Positions 1 to 9,239 of a DNA stretch of 64,000 bases are shown piece after piece. The translations under genes and the position numbers were made by a program. Numbering within the stretch: position 1 is the first letter of the stretch; each line of letters opens with the position of its first letter. The stretch is taken from positions 396,664 through 460,663 of the forward strand of contig NZ_JBGUAY010000005.1 in the NCBI RefSeq assembly GCF_041821025.1, written 5' to 3'. The DNA is from Egicoccus sp. AB-alg6-2. GTDB lineage: Bacteria > Actinomycetota > Nitriliruptoria > Nitriliruptorales > Nitriliruptoraceae. The notes below the pieces were generated by a model. That model was not told the origin of the DNA, did not search any database, and worked only from the letters and a program-made list of their open reading frames with translations.

Positions 1-323
1 CGGAAGGGTTTGGGGACGTAGTCGTCCGCGCCGGCGTCCAAGCCGACCACCACCTCGGTCTCGCTCGTTCGGGCCGTCAGGACCAGGATGGGCAGGTCCG
101 CCCCGAGGTCGCGACGCAGGCGGCGGCACACCTCGATGCCGTCCATGTCGGGCAAGCCGAGATCGAGGACGACGGCATCCACCTCACGGGCGGCCACCAA
201 CGCCTCGCGGCCGGTCGCGACCCGCACCACCCGGTGACCGCTCGACGACAGGGCGGCCACGAGCGGCCGCGCGATCCCGTCGTCGTCCTCGACCAGCAAC
301 ACCCGCGCCGGTGTCTCGCTCAA
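1..323 (-). CDS. Response regulator, receiver domain (3' end cut by window)
   Basis: N-terminal receiver (CheY-like) domain of a two-component response regulator, which would take a phosphoryl group from a sensor kinase. Visible are the acidic cluster VEDDD near residue 10, the phospho-acceptor Asp in a VLDLGLPDMDG segment, the LTA switch motif and the KPF lysine motif at the window edge. The effector domain lies beyond base 1, so the output cannot be named, although OmpR-type would be typical. The start is a TTG at 323 preceded by an AGGCGAGG Shine-Dalgarno. It is divergent from the HtrA-like protease gene. A regulator next to an envelope protease suggests envelope-stress control, but that is inference. 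Confidence 0.85.
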   Translation of the reverse strand, partial: MSETPARVLLVEDDDGIARPLVAALSSSGHRVVRVATGREALVAAREVDAVVLDLGLPDMDGIEVCRRLRRDLGADLPILVLTARTSETEVVVGLDAGADDYVPKPF

Positions 324-525
324 CCTCGCCTCGCCTGGCTCGGGGACCCACGGCAGCGTACGACGGTCGGGCGCCGTGCGGTCGCCTGCCCGCCGGCGGA
401 TGGACCGCCCTCACGGAGGTTCACCAATTCCTTACCCGGCGTGTGGAACGACCTCACCGCGGCGTTCCTACCGTCGGGTTCCGACGCCATGCACGGCACC
501 GCCGCCGCCACCGAAGGAGCACGAC

Positions 526-1713
526 GTGGACCTCGACACCGCGACCCGCCGGTCCGAACACGCTGAACCCACCGACGGATCACACCGGTCGGCCACCACG
601 CCGCTGCCCCCGCCGCCGCCCGGTGCTCGTACCGCCGAACGCGCGCCGGGTCTGCGCGCCCGCCACCTCGTCGCGGTCGCCGCCGCCGGGGCACTCGGCG
701 CCGGTGCCGTCGTCGTGCCGGTCCAACTGCTCGACGACCCCGCCCCCGTTGCCGCGTCCGCGGACCCGGGCGACGCCGACGTCAGCGGCGCGTCGGACAC
801 GCCCGGGAGCCTCGTCGGCGGCATCGCGCAGCAGGTCGCGCCCTCGGTCGCACGCGTCGATGCCCGCGGGGCCACGGGCAGCGGCTCGGGATCGGCGGTC
901 GTCTACCGCACCGACGGGGTGCTGGTCACCAACCACCACGTCGTGGCCGACGCCGTCGAGGTGAGCGTGACCCTGCCGGACGGCGAGCGCCTACCCGCCG
1001 AGATCGTCGGGACCGACCCCTCCTCCGACCTCGCCGTGCTGCGCGTCGACGCCACCGATCTCCCTGTGCCGATGTGGGCCGGCGCGGACGACCTCCCCGA
1101 GGTCGGCGACACCGCCGTGGCCATCGGCTCGCCCTTCGGACTCGACGGCTCGGTGACGTCGGGCATCGTCAGTGCCCTCGGCCGCACCGTCACGACACCG
1201 CAGGCCGCCCTGGTCGACCTGCTGCAGACGGACGCCGCCATCAACCCCGGCAACTCCGGTGGGGCCCTGGTCGACGGCGCCGGTCGCGTCATCGGCGTCA
1301 ACACCGCCATCGCGAGCAGCAGCGGCGGCAACGACGGCATCGGGTTCGCGATCCCGGCCGGCACCGTCCGCAACGTCGCCGACCAGCTGCTGACCGACGG
1401 GGCCGTCCGGCACGCCTTCCTCGGCGTCGCGGGCCAGACGGTCGACCGGGACGTCGCCCGCCTGTACGGCCTCCCGGTCGAGCAGGGCGCGGTCCTGGCC
1501 GAGGTCCCCGACGGGCCGGCCGCCGACGCGGGTCTGCGCCCGGGGGACATCGTCATCCGCATGGACGACCACGAGGTCGCGACCATGGCCGAGCTCGCCG
1601 GCCGGATCCAGCAGTACCGACCCGGCGACGAGGTGCAGGTGACCTATCTGCGCGACGGCGAGCAGCGGACCACGACGGTCACGCTCGGCGAGCGGCCGAC
1701 GGCCGGCGGCTGA
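526..1713 (+). CDS. HtrA/DegP-like membrane-anchored serine protease with PDZ domain
   Basis: A 395-residue serine protease for extracytoplasmic protein quality control. A Pro-rich cytoplasmic tail (residues 1-45) is followed by one transmembrane segment (about 47-69) and a trypsin-like domain. The triad is readable: H138 in NHHVV, D168 in SSDLAVL and S244 in PGNSGG. A PDZ domain follows at about 290-385, with the ligand-loop region near residue 300. The GTG start at 526 has a GAAGGAG Shine-Dalgarno 5 bases upstream; the frame stays open further upstream but that stretch lacks a plausible start. Length and layout match actinobacterial HtrA/PepD-type proteins. It lies divergent from the response regulator and ends at a strong bidirectional hairpin. 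Confidence 0.9.
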   Translation: MDLDTATRRSEHAEPTDGSHRSATTPLPPPPPGARTAERAPGLRARHLVAVAAAGALGAGAVVVPVQLLDDPAPVAASADPGDADVSGASDTPGSLVGGIAQQVAPSVARVDARGATGSGSGSAVVYRTDGVLVTNHHVVADAVEVSVTLPDGERLPAEIVGTDPSSDLAVLRVDATDLPVPMWAGADDLPEVGDTAVAIGSPFGLDGSVTSGIVSALGRTVTTPQAALVDLLQTDAAINPGNSGGALVDGAGRVIGVNTAIASSSGGNDGIGFAIPAGTVRNVADQLLTDGAVRHAFLGVAGQTVDRDVARLYGLPVEQGAVLAEVPDGPAADAGLRPGDIVIRMDDHEVATMAELAGRIQQYRPGDEVQVTYLRDGEQRTTTVTLGERPTAGG

Positions 1714-1727
1714 CGAAGAGCCGGGTC

Positions 1728-1755
1728 CGTGGTGCGCCGACACCGGCGCACCACG
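1728..1755. terminator. Bidirectional hairpin terminator
   Basis: A perfect 12-bp stem (CGTGGTGCGCCG with its complement) closes an ACAC tetraloop between two convergent genes, the HtrA-like protease (stop at 1713) and the SDR gene (stop at 1764). There is no U-tract, as is common in GC-rich actinobacteria. Confidence 0.75.
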
Positions 1756-1763
1756 TCTCCGCG

Positions 1764-2540
1764 TCAGGCCAGGGTGGCGTGGCCGCCGTCGACGGGGATC
1801 ACCGCACCGGTGGTGTAGGCGCCGGCGCGCGAGGCGAGATAGATCGCGATGCCGGCCATGTCCTCGGGCTGACCGACACGGCCGAGCGGGATCGCGGCCG
1901 CGACCTCCTCCTCGTGCGCCATGATGACCTTCGTCATCTTCGACGGGAACAGGCCGGGTGCGATCGCGTTGACGGTCACGTGGTCGCGGGCCAGGAACTT
2001 GGCGAGGTGCCGGGACAGCTGGTGCACGGCCGCCTTGGACGCCGAGTAGGCGTAGCTCTCGAAGGTCGGCACGTGGAACCCGCCGTCGATCGACCCGATG
2101 TTGATGACCCGGGCCGGGTCCTGCGGGGAAGCCGCCGCCCGCAGCCGCGGCGCCAACGCCTGGGTGAGCAGGAAGACCGAGCGGACGTTGAGGTCCATCA
2201 CCTTGTCGTAGCCCGACTCCGGGTACTCGTCGAGCGGCGCGCCCCAGGTGGCGCCAGCGTTGTTGACGAGGACGTGGATGCGGTCCTCACGCTCGGCGAG
2301 CTGGCCGGCCAACTGCTTGACCCCCTCGGTCGTGGAGAGGTCCGCCGGGAGGGCGATGCAGCTGCCGGTGTCCGACAGTTCGCCGGCGAGTGCCTGGCAG
2401 GCCTCCACGGAGCGCGACGAGATGTACACCCGGGCGCCCGCGGCCACGAAGCCGCGCGCGATCATCTCGCCGATGCCGCGTGAGCCGCCGGTGACGACCA
2501 CCACCTTGTCGCGCACCGAGAACAGCTGTCCGACGTCCAT
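1764..2540 (-). CDS. Short-chain dehydrogenase/reductase (FabG/RhlG-like)
   Basis: A 258-residue classical SDR oxidoreductase. The Rossmann glycine motif TGGSRGIG sits at residues 17-24, the NNAG motif near 92, the catalytic Ser in NIGSIDGG near 148, and the YxxxK pair in the YSASK segment near 163. The C-terminus ends in the usual VDGGH segment. The NAIAPG and FPSKMTK stretches resemble 3-oxoacyl-ACP reductase and RhlG-like or gluconate-5-dehydrogenase-like members, so NADP(H)-dependent reduction of a 3-oxo or hydroxy substrate is likely; the substrate is not readable. The ATG has an AGGAGA Shine-Dalgarno. It is divergent from the AtuA-family gene, which could point to a shared catabolic role. 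Confidence 0.88.
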   Translation of the reverse strand: MDVGQLFSVRDKVVVVTGGSRGIGEMIARGFVAAGARVYISSRSVEACQALAGELSDTGSCIALPADLSTTEGVKQLAGQLAEREDRIHVLVNNAGATWGAPLDEYPESGYDKVMDLNVRSVFLLTQALAPRLRAAASPQDPARVINIGSIDGGFHVPTFESYAYSASKAAVHQLSRHLAKFLARDHVTVNAIAPGLFPSKMTKVIMAHEEEVAAAIPLGRVGQPEDMAGIAIYLASRAGAYTTGAVIPVDGGHATLA

Positions 2541-2675
2541 GGGTCTCCTGCCGGGATGGCCGCGACGACCGTAGTCGGCCGCGTCCGGGTGGGACGATCC
2601 GGGAGGCAGCGTCCCACTTCGCTAGCGTCGAGGGGCTCCCGTGGCTGGGGGCCTCACGGACGCCGGAGGACCGCC

Positions 2676-4493
2676 TTGGACGCCCCACTGCGGATCGCCA
2701 ACTGCTCCGGTTTCTACGGCGACCGTCACGCGGCGGCCGCCGAACAACTCGAGGGCGGCCCCATCGACGTCCTCACCGGCGACTACCTCGCCGAGCTCAC
2801 GATGCTCGTACTGTGGCGGACCCGCCAGAAGTCCGGCGTCGGGTACGCCCGCACCTTCCTGCGGCAGATGCGCGACGTCCTGGCGCCGTGCGTGGAGCGT
2901 GGGACCGCGGTGGTCGTCAACGCGGGCGGGCTCGACCCGGCCGGACTCGCGGGCGCCCTGCGGGAGCTCGCCGCGGCATTGCGCCTCGACGTGGCGGTCG
3001 CACACGTCGAGGGCGACGACCTGTACCCCAGGTTGGACGGTCTCCGGGCGGCCGGGCACCACCTCGTCAACCTCGACACCGGGCAGCCACTGGACCGGCT
3101 CTGCGGCCCCGTCGTGTCCGCCAACGCCTACCTCGGTGGTTGGGGCATCGCCGCCGCGCTCCGCGAGGGCGCCCAGGTGGTCGTCACGGGCCGGGTCTCC
3201 GACGCCAGCCTGGTGGTCGGCCCGGCCGCTGCGCACTTCGGTTGGCAGCGCACCGACTGGGACGCGCTCGCCGGCGCGGTCGTCGCCGGACACGCGATCG
3301 AGTGCGGCACCCAGGCGACGGGCGGGAACTACCCCTTCTTCACCGAGATCCCGGGTATCGAACATCCCGGCTTCCCCATCGCCGAGGTCCATGCCGACGG
3401 CTCGAGCGTCGTCACCAAGCATCCCGGGACGGGCGGCCGCGTCGACGTCAGCACGGTGACGGCGCAACTGCTGTACGAGATCGGCGCCCCCGGCTACCTC
3501 AACCCCGACGTGACCGCGCACTTCGACACGATCACGCTGCAGCAACAGGCTGCCGACCGCGTCCGCATCCACGGCGTGCGCGGTACCCCGCCACCGTCGA
3601 CCTCCAAGGTCTCCCTCAACGCCGTCGGCGGGCATCGCAACCGCGTGACGTTCGTGCTCACCGGGCTGGAGATCGAGGCGAAGGCCGACCTCGTGCGGCG
3701 CCAGCTCGAGCCGGCGCTGGAGGCGGCGGGCCCCGAACTGGTCGACTGGCGGCTGGTCCGCGGCGACCACGCGGACGCCGAGGACAACGCCGCCGCCACG
3801 GCCACCCTCACCCTCACCGTGCACCACCCGCGACCCGAACCGATCGGTCGGGCGCTCGCCAGCGCCTGCGTGGAACTCGCGCTCGCGTCCTATCCCGGCT
3901 TCACGGTCACGGCACCACCGACCGACGCGGAGCCCTTCGGCCGCTCGTGGCCGGCCACCGTCCCGTCCCACCTCGTCGAGGAGGCGGTCGTGCTCCCCGA
4001 CGGGCGGCGCATCGAGATCCGCCAGACCGGGGCCGACCACGGACGCGACGGGGCCGCGGATCCGCCTGCCGGCGGTGGCGGGCACGCAGCCGGAGGCGAT
4101 CGCCCCGACCACGCCGACCACGCGACCCACCGGTTGCCGCTGGGGCACCTGGCCGGCGCGCGGTCGGGCGACAAGGGCGGCACCGCCAACGTCGGCTTCT
4201 GGGTCCGCGACCCCGACCACTACGCCTGGCTGCTGGGTGTCGTCGGCACCGTCGACGCCGTCCGCGCCCTACTGCCCGAGGCGGCGGACCTCCCGGTCGA
4301 GGTACATCACCTGCCAAACCTCCGGGCGGTCAACGTCGTCCTCCCCGGACTGCTCGGCGACGGGGTGGCCTCGTCGACCCGTCCCGACCCCCAGGCGAAG
4401 GGGCTGGGCGAGTACCTGCGTTCACGCCTGGTACCGGTCCCGTTGCGTCTGCTGGGCGGGGAGGCGACCGCGCCTCAGGACGTCGCCCGGTAG
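2676..4493 (+). CDS. Acyclic terpene utilisation AtuA family protein (DUF1446)
   Basis: A 605-residue protein of the AtuA family, named from the Pseudomonas acyclic terpene (citronellol/geraniol) pathway but biochemically poorly defined. The large N-terminal domain begins with IANCSGFYGDRH and includes the GRVSDASL segment near residue 180. A disordered Gly/His/Asp-rich linker around 460-485 leads to the smaller C-terminal AtuA-like domain, recognised by ARSGDKGGTANVG near 500. Both halves found as separate genes in some genomes are fused here. The TTG start at 2676 has a GGAGGA Shine-Dalgarno 5 bases upstream. No atuC/atuF carboxylase genes are nearby, so the substrate may not be a terpene. 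It overlaps the convergent SWIM gene by 19 bases. Confidence 0.8.
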   Translation: MDAPLRIANCSGFYGDRHAAAAEQLEGGPIDVLTGDYLAELTMLVLWRTRQKSGVGYARTFLRQMRDVLAPCVERGTAVVVNAGGLDPAGLAGALRELAAALRLDVAVAHVEGDDLYPRLDGLRAAGHHLVNLDTGQPLDRLCGPVVSANAYLGGWGIAAALREGAQVVVTGRVSDASLVVGPAAAHFGWQRTDWDALAGAVVAGHAIECGTQATGGNYPFFTEIPGIEHPGFPIAEVHADGSSVVTKHPGTGGRVDVSTVTAQLLYEIGAPGYLNPDVTAHFDTITLQQQAADRVRIHGVRGTPPPSTSKVSLNAVGGHRNRVTFVLTGLEIEAKADLVRRQLEPALEAAGPELVDWRLVRGDHADAEDNAAATATLTLTVHHPRPEPIGRALASACVELALASYPGFTVTAPPTDAEPFGRSWPATVPSHLVEEAVVLPDGRRIEIRQTGADHGRDGAADPPAGGGGHAAGGDRPDHADHATHRLPLGHLAGARSGDKGGTANVGFWVRDPDHYAWLLGVVGTVDAVRALLPEAADLPVEVHHLPNLRAVNVVLPGLLGDGVASSTRPDPQAKGLGEYLRSRLVPVPLRLLGGEATAPQDVAR

Positions 4494-5449
4494 CGGGCCC
4501 GCTCGCCGGTGCCCGTGCGCAGCACCGTCCCGGCGTCGAAGAGCCGGTCGAGGTGCTCGCGAACCTGGTCCTCGTCGCGCCCGAGCGCCGACGCCAGCGA
4601 GGCGACCGTGCCGACGCGCTGCGCCCGCAACTCCGCGAGCAGCACCTGTTCGTCGGCGGCCTCGCTGCCCTCGCCCGCGGCCAGCCGCCAGGCGCCGGCA
4701 GCCGCCCGTTCGATGGTGGCGACGTAGGGGTCGAGGTCGTCGACGCCCGGCGGCGGTCCGAGGCGCTGGAACAGGGCCGAGGGGTCCTCGACCGGCGTGG
4801 GGTGCAGCGCGATCGCGTCGAGATCGCCGCCCGCGGCGTACAGGCCGCGTCCGAGGTCGAGTTCGTCGGTGACGAGCGCTGCGCCGCCGCCGCGCTGTGC
4901 CCGCAGGTCGCGCAGCAGACGGTCGTGGTCCCGCCCCCGCAACCGCAGCAACACGAACGGGTCGCGGTCGATGGCCGCCCCGGCGACGGTGTAGACGCCG
5001 GCCGCGTGCCGGCACAGCTGGTGCCCCTCGTCGCAGCTGCACCGGAAGCGCAGGTCCTCCGGTCGGGGCAGCACCCGCACACCGGCGTCCGCGAGCACGT
5101 CCGCGACCCCCTGGGGCAGTTCACCGTCCAGCAGCGCCGCCGTGAACCGCAGTTCCGCGGCCAGCACGCCGGTGGCCCGCACCCACGCCGCCTCGGCCGG
5201 TGGTGGCCAGTGGATGGTCACCTGGCACGGCGCGGAGCGGTCCTCGCGGACCGTGCCGCTGACGACGCCCGGCTCCACGCGCACGTCGGTGACCGCGCCA
5301 CGCCTGGCCAGCCCCTGGCCCCGCTGGACCCGACGGGCGTTGGCGGCACCCGTCGCGTCGAGCACCTCGAGCCACCGCTGTCCCCACCAGCGGCGTGGAT
5401 CGACCAGGTCGCTCGGCCCGCCACCGGGTCCCACGATGCCGCTGCTCAC
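4475..5449 (-). CDS. SWIM zinc-finger protein, partner of the SNF2 helicase
   Basis: A 324-residue protein with a SWIM zinc finger (C-x-C followed by C-x-H: FRCSC, then QLCRHAAG, around residue 135). SWIM fingers are predicted DNA- or protein-binding modules and in bacteria commonly accompany SNF2/RapA-type ATPases, as here. The GTG start overlaps the helicase stop codon (GTGA), indicating translational coupling. The C-terminal region (about 250-320) looks like a winged-helix segment with alternating Arg/Glu helices. The pair probably acts together on DNA or RNA polymerase complexes; this is family-level inference. Confidence 0.78.
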   Translation of the reverse strand: MSSGIVGPGGGPSDLVDPRRWWGQRWLEVLDATGAANARRVQRGQGLARRGAVTDVRVEPGVVSGTVREDRSAPCQVTIHWPPPAEAAWVRATGVLAAELRFTAALLDGELPQGVADVLADAGVRVLPRPEDLRFRCSCDEGHQLCRHAAGVYTVAGAAIDRDPFVLLRLRGRDHDRLLRDLRAQRGGGAALVTDELDLGRGLYAAGGDLDAIALHPTPVEDPSALFQRLGPPPGVDDLDPYVATIERAAAGAWRLAAGEGSEAADEQVLLAELRAQRVGTVASLASALGRDEDQVREHLDRLFDAGTVLRTGTGERARYRATS

Positions 5450-8400
5450 GCCCGGCCACCGGGGATGGAGGTCAGCATCGGCCGCTGCGGCGCGACCGAC
5501 GGCGCCTCGTCGTCGTCCTCGTCCGCGAGGTCGTCGGTGGACAGCGACACCAGCTCGCGGAGTTCGTCGTCGCCGAGCTCGGTGATCCAGGTCTCGCCCG
5601 TCTCCACGACGGCGTCCGCAAGTGCCCGCTTGCGGTCGAGGAGCGCGGCGATGCGTTCCTCGATGGTGCCCGCCGTCACCATCGTGTGGACGGTCACGGC
5701 CCGCGTCTGGCCGATGCGGTGGACCCGGTCGGTCGCCTGGTCCTCCACCGCGGGGTTCCACCACCGGTCGAAATGCAGGACGTGGCTGGCGCGGGTGAGG
5801 TTGAGGCCGGTGCCCCCGGCGCGTAGCGACACCAGCAGGATCGGTGGTGCGTCCTCGTCCTCCTGGAACCGATGCACCATCGCGTCACGCCGCGGCAGCT
5901 GCAGGCCGCCGTGCAGGAACGGCAGCTCGGGCACGCCGAGCTCCGCGCCGAGGTGGCGCACCAGGAGCTCGCCCATCTCGCGGAACTGCGTGAAGACCAG
6001 GGCCCGCTCGTCGTTGTCGACGATCTCTCCGAGGATCTCGGTGGCGCGCGCGAGCTTGCCGGAACGGTTGGCGAGCCGACGGTCACCGTCGGGCCCACCC
6101 GCGTCGCGCAGGTACTGGGCCGGGTGGTTGCAGATCTGCTTGAGGGCGGTCAGCAATGCCAGGATCCGGCCGCGACGCTCGAACGCGGTACTGCCCAGCC
6201 CCTTGCCACTGAAGGCCTGGTCGATGGCCGCCTGGTACAGGCTCGCCTGCTCCCGGGTGAGCGAGCAGTTGACCGTCAGTTCCTGCTTGGGCGGCAGGTC
6301 CACGGAGACGTCGGGATCGGCCTTGCGGCGTCGCAGCACGAACGGCGCCACGAGGCGTTTCAGACGCATGGCGGCATGTTCGTCGTGCCACCGCTCGACC
6401 GGGACGGCGAACCGCTCGTTGAACGAGCGTTGCGAGCCGAGCAGTCCCGGGTTGGTCACGTCCACGATCGACCACAGCTCGGCGAGCCGGTTCTCGATGG
6501 GTGTGCCCGTCATGGCGATGCGTGCCCGCGCCGTCAGCGACCGCGCGGCCCGGGCACCCTTGGACGCCGCGTTCTTGATCTGTTGCGCCTCGTCGAAGAC
6601 GACCACGTCCCAGTCGATGTCACCCAGCATCCCGATGTCGCGTCGGAGCAGCGCATAGGAGGTGACGGTCACGAAGCCGGGCTTGAACGCCCGCCGAGAC
6701 ACGGGTCGTTCCGGACCGTGGTGGCGGACGACCGGCACGTCGGGCGCGAACCGTTTCAACTCGCGTTCCCAGTTCCCGACCACCGACGTCGGGCACACGA
6801 CGAGGTGGGGTCGGTCCTGCGGTCGCGAGGTCAGCAGGGCGATCGCCATCAGGGTCTTCCCGAGGCCCATCTCGTCGGCCAGCACCCCGCCCATGCCGAG
6901 CTCGGTCAGCTGCTGCAGCCACGCCACGCCGCGCCGCTGGTATTCGCGCAGGTCCCCGTGGATGTGCTCGATGCGGGCCTCGCCGGGTTCCTCGGTGCGG
7001 CGCAGCCGATCGATCAGCTCACCGAGTGCTCCGTCGGCCACGGCGTCGACCCAGCCGACGTCTGGCACCTTGTGCTGCCCCGAGAGCGCGGCCGCGAGCG
7101 CCTCGGTGAGCTCCAGCGACGCGGTCTGGCCGGCGAGCTCCGCCATGCGGTCGACCTCGTCGAGGTCCACGCGGATCCAGTTGCCCCGCCAGCGGACCAG
7201 CGGCTGCTTGAGCGCGACGATCTCGGCGAACTCGTCCGCGCTGAGCGCGTCGTCACCCAGCGCCACCTCGTAGCGCAGGTCGGCGATCGAGGACAGTCCC
7301 AGGGGGTTGGCGCCCTCGACCCGTGGCGCGAGGTCGGTGCTCCGGCCGATACGGATCCGCAGACGCAGACGCTGTTCGCCCGCGTCGCGCAGCTCGGGCG
7401 GTACCTCGACGCCGATGCCGCCGGCCGCCAACGCGTCGGCGCCCTCGCTGAGCAGGTTCGCGACCTCGGTGGCCCGCAGATCGAGCCCCTCGGGGCGGGC
7501 TTCGGACAGACTGCGGTCGATGGGGGCGTACAGGCGGGCGGCGCTCGCCAGACCGCGCACGAGGGTCGCCTCCGGATCGGGCAGACGCCGGCCGCCGAGT
7601 TCGAGTCCGGCGCCCCCACCGGCCCACACCTGCGCGGCCTCGACCCGCGACTGTGGGTCGATCGTGGACTGCAGCAGGTAGGTGAGGTGCCAACTCGATC
7701 CGGATGCCGACAGCCTCGCGGCGACGTCCGTGGCACCGTCGTCACCGACGACGGGTGGTTCGAGGCGGACGGCGAGGCGCGCCACGGCCTCGCGGTCGCC
7801 TCCGAGCAAGGGACCGGCCCAGTCCTCGATCTCGGCGGCGACTTCGTCGGCCGGCACCCGCAGGTGCCCGACCGTCGGGTCACTTCCCGCGAGGGCATCG
7901 GCCCACATCTCCTGCCAGGGCCGACGTGGCCCACGTCGCCGCGGGTCGAGCTCGGGACGCCGGCCCTCGCGTGCACAGGCGTCCGCCACGGCGTCCAGGA
8001 AGGCACCGAGCAGTTCGCCGGGTCGCCACAGCTCACCCGACGGACGCCGCACGGCGTGGGCGGCCAGTGGGAGGACCGCGGCCAGTTGCGCCACGCGGGT
8101 GTCCGAGGGCGCCGCGACGCGCCAGGAGGCGAGACCCGACGTCGGATGGTCCCCGGGGCGGAAGGTCGGCAGCATCCGGCCGGCCGCCACCGACTCGAGC
8201 GCCAGCTTCGCCGCGACGCTCCACGCCAGCACCGAGGCGGCCGGGCGGGCCCAGGCCGGCCAGTCGGCACCGGGCGGAAGCGCGGCCAGACGCCGGACCA
8301 CCGGCAGCAAGGCCACGATGCGGGCCGGGCGGTCCCGCGGTTCGACGGCACCGTCGACGAGGTCGATCGTCGTCAGCGTGCCGGACTCCCCCTCGGGCAG

Positions 8401-8541
8401 TTCCAGGCCGCGCATGGCCTCGAGCAGGGCGTCGTCGCCGGGCGACGCGCCGTCGTCGGCCGCCGGCAACCACACCGCGAACACGCCGGAGGCGGGCACC
8501 AGCTCGCCGGGCACGAACGTCAACTGCGCACGCTCGGCCAA
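5446..8541 (-). CDS. SNF2-family DEAD-like helicase/ATPase
   Basis: A 1031-residue SNF2-type ATPase. The N-terminal ~450 residues form a divergent region of the kind found in bacterial SNF2 proteins. The motor follows: Walker A in DEMGLGKT, Walker B DEAQ, motif III MTGTPIEN, and the second RecA lobe with FTQFREMGELL, LRAGGTGLN and the final HRIGQ motif. Such proteins translocate on double-stranded DNA without strand separation. The start is placed at the TTG at 8541 because a GAGGAG Shine-Dalgarno lies 7 bases upstream; in-frame GTGs at 8556 and 8559 lack one. It is coupled to the SWIM-finger gene downstream. Confidence 0.85.
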   Translation of the reverse strand: MAERAQLTFVPGELVPASGVFAVWLPAADDGASPGDDALLEAMRGLELPEGESGTLTTIDLVDGAVEPRDRPARIVALLPVVRRLAALPPGADWPAWARPAASVLAWSVAAKLALESVAAGRMLPTFRPGDHPTSGLASWRVAAPSDTRVAQLAAVLPLAAHAVRRPSGELWRPGELLGAFLDAVADACAREGRRPELDPRRRGPRRPWQEMWADALAGSDPTVGHLRVPADEVAAEIEDWAGPLLGGDREAVARLAVRLEPPVVGDDGATDVAARLSASGSSWHLTYLLQSTIDPQSRVEAAQVWAGGGAGLELGGRRLPDPEATLVRGLASAARLYAPIDRSLSEARPEGLDLRATEVANLLSEGADALAAGGIGVEVPPELRDAGEQRLRLRIRIGRSTDLAPRVEGANPLGLSSIADLRYEVALGDDALSADEFAEIVALKQPLVRWRGNWIRVDLDEVDRMAELAGQTASLELTEALAAALSGQHKVPDVGWVDAVADGALGELIDRLRRTEEPGEARIEHIHGDLREYQRRGVAWLQQLTELGMGGVLADEMGLGKTLMAIALLTSRPQDRPHLVVCPTSVVGNWERELKRFAPDVPVVRHHGPERPVSRRAFKPGFVTVTSYALLRRDIGMLGDIDWDVVVFDEAQQIKNAASKGARAARSLTARARIAMTGTPIENRLAELWSIVDVTNPGLLGSQRSFNERFAVPVERWHDEHAAMRLKRLVAPFVLRRRKADPDVSVDLPPKQELTVNCSLTREQASLYQAAIDQAFSGKGLGSTAFERRGRILALLTALKQICNHPAQYLRDAGGPDGDRRLANRSGKLARATEILGEIVDNDERALVFTQFREMGELLVRHLGAELGVPELPFLHGGLQLPRRDAMVHRFQEDEDAPPILLVSLRAGGTGLNLTRASHVLHFDRWWNPAVEDQATDRVHRIGQTRAVTVHTMVTAGTIEERIAALLDRKRALADAVVETGETWITELGDDELRELVSLSTDDLADEDDDEAPSVAPQRPMLTSIPGGRA

Positions 8542-8571
8542 ACGCGGACTCCTCACCACAGACGGCCCACG

Positions 8572-8577
8572 AGCGTA
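8572..8577 (-). promoter_or_regulatory. Predicted -10 box for the SNF2/SWIM operon
   Basis: TACGCT on the minus strand, about 12 bases before the GTG at 8559 and about 30 before the preferred TTG, giving a short leader containing the GAGGAG ribosome binding site. No convincing -35 was identified. Confidence 0.4.
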
Positions 8578-8788
8578 GCGGTCCGCGCCCGGGCGACCGG
8601 TGGGGCGCTCGCCGCGGGAAGACAACCCACCCCTCCGAACGTTGTACGGACAGGGAATCCCGCCCGGTCCCGTCCGGGCGGTCACCCCGAAGCCCCTGAC
8701 GGCACACCCGCGAGACCGTTTCCTACGAACCACGGGGGAACGACTCGCCATACTTCCCGCTCCCCACCCCCTGTTACGGAGGTTGATC

Positions 8789-9067
8789 GTGACCGACGCG
8801 ACCCAGACCACGGCCCCCCCGCGCCAGGCCGGATCCACGCGGACGGACACGCCTCACGGATCGGTCATCGACTGGCTGCACACGGAGTTCCCGGGTTGGC
8901 AGTTCAGCGTCGATGAGACCGCGACCTGGGAGGGCGACGCCCGCCCCCTGTGGATCGCCCGTCGAGGCGGCCACCACCCGCAGTCCGAGCTGACGGCGGC
9001 CAAGCTGCACACCCGCCTGACCGAGTACCTCGAACGCGAGGCCCGGCGGACCGCGCACACCAACTGA
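8789..9067 (+). CDS. Small conserved-looking protein of unknown function
   Basis: A 92-residue soluble protein not recognised. The first 25 residues are Thr/Gln/Pro-rich and probably disordered. The rest is a compact alpha/beta stretch with aromatic pairs (WLHTEFPGWQF), a WIARR segment and a C-terminal Arg/Glu helix. There is no signal peptide, membrane segment or metal motif. The GTG at 8789 has an ACGGAGG Shine-Dalgarno 6 bases upstream. It is divergent from the SNF2 gene, monocistronic, and followed by a clear hairpin terminator, which supports it as a real gene. Function unknown. Confidence 0.7.
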   Translation: MTDATQTTAPPRQAGSTRTDTPHGSVIDWLHTEFPGWQFSVDETATWEGDARPLWIARRGGHHPQSELTAAKLHTRLTEYLEREARRTAHTN

Positions 9068-9092
9068 GCGTTCCTCCGCTCCTGACACGACC

Positions 9093-9118
9093 ACGGCGTC
9101 CGCGCGAGCGGACGCCGT
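9093..9118 (+). terminator. Intrinsic terminator
   Basis: A 10-bp perfect stem (ACGGCGTCCG/CGGACGCCGT) with a 6-base loop, followed by TCTCGTTCT. It lies 26 bases after the stop of the 92-residue protein gene. Confidence 0.75.
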
Positions 9119-9226
9119 TCTCGTTCTCCCCCGCCCGGTGCGTCCAGCGCTCCTGCTCCCGCCCTCCAGCGCTCGTGGGAGCGCCCGCTCGTCCCGCGCA
9201 GGAGCGGGCTGCTGACGTGTCGTGGC

Positions 9227-9232
9227 TACGGT
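9227..9232 (+). promoter_or_regulatory. -10 box of a leaderless transcript (MarP-like gene)
   Basis: TACGGT ends 7 bases before the GTG start at 9240, which has no Shine-Dalgarno, so transcription probably begins at the start codon. Confidence 0.5.
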
Positions 9233-9239
9233 TGTCCCC

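Noticed and set aside
2813..6658. A 1281-codon open frame on the plus strand
   Set aside because: It is Arg/Pro/Gly-rich without domains and runs antisense to the SNF2/SWIM genes and through AtuA; a GC-rich shadow frame. The same applies to other long frames such as 43698-46331 minus.
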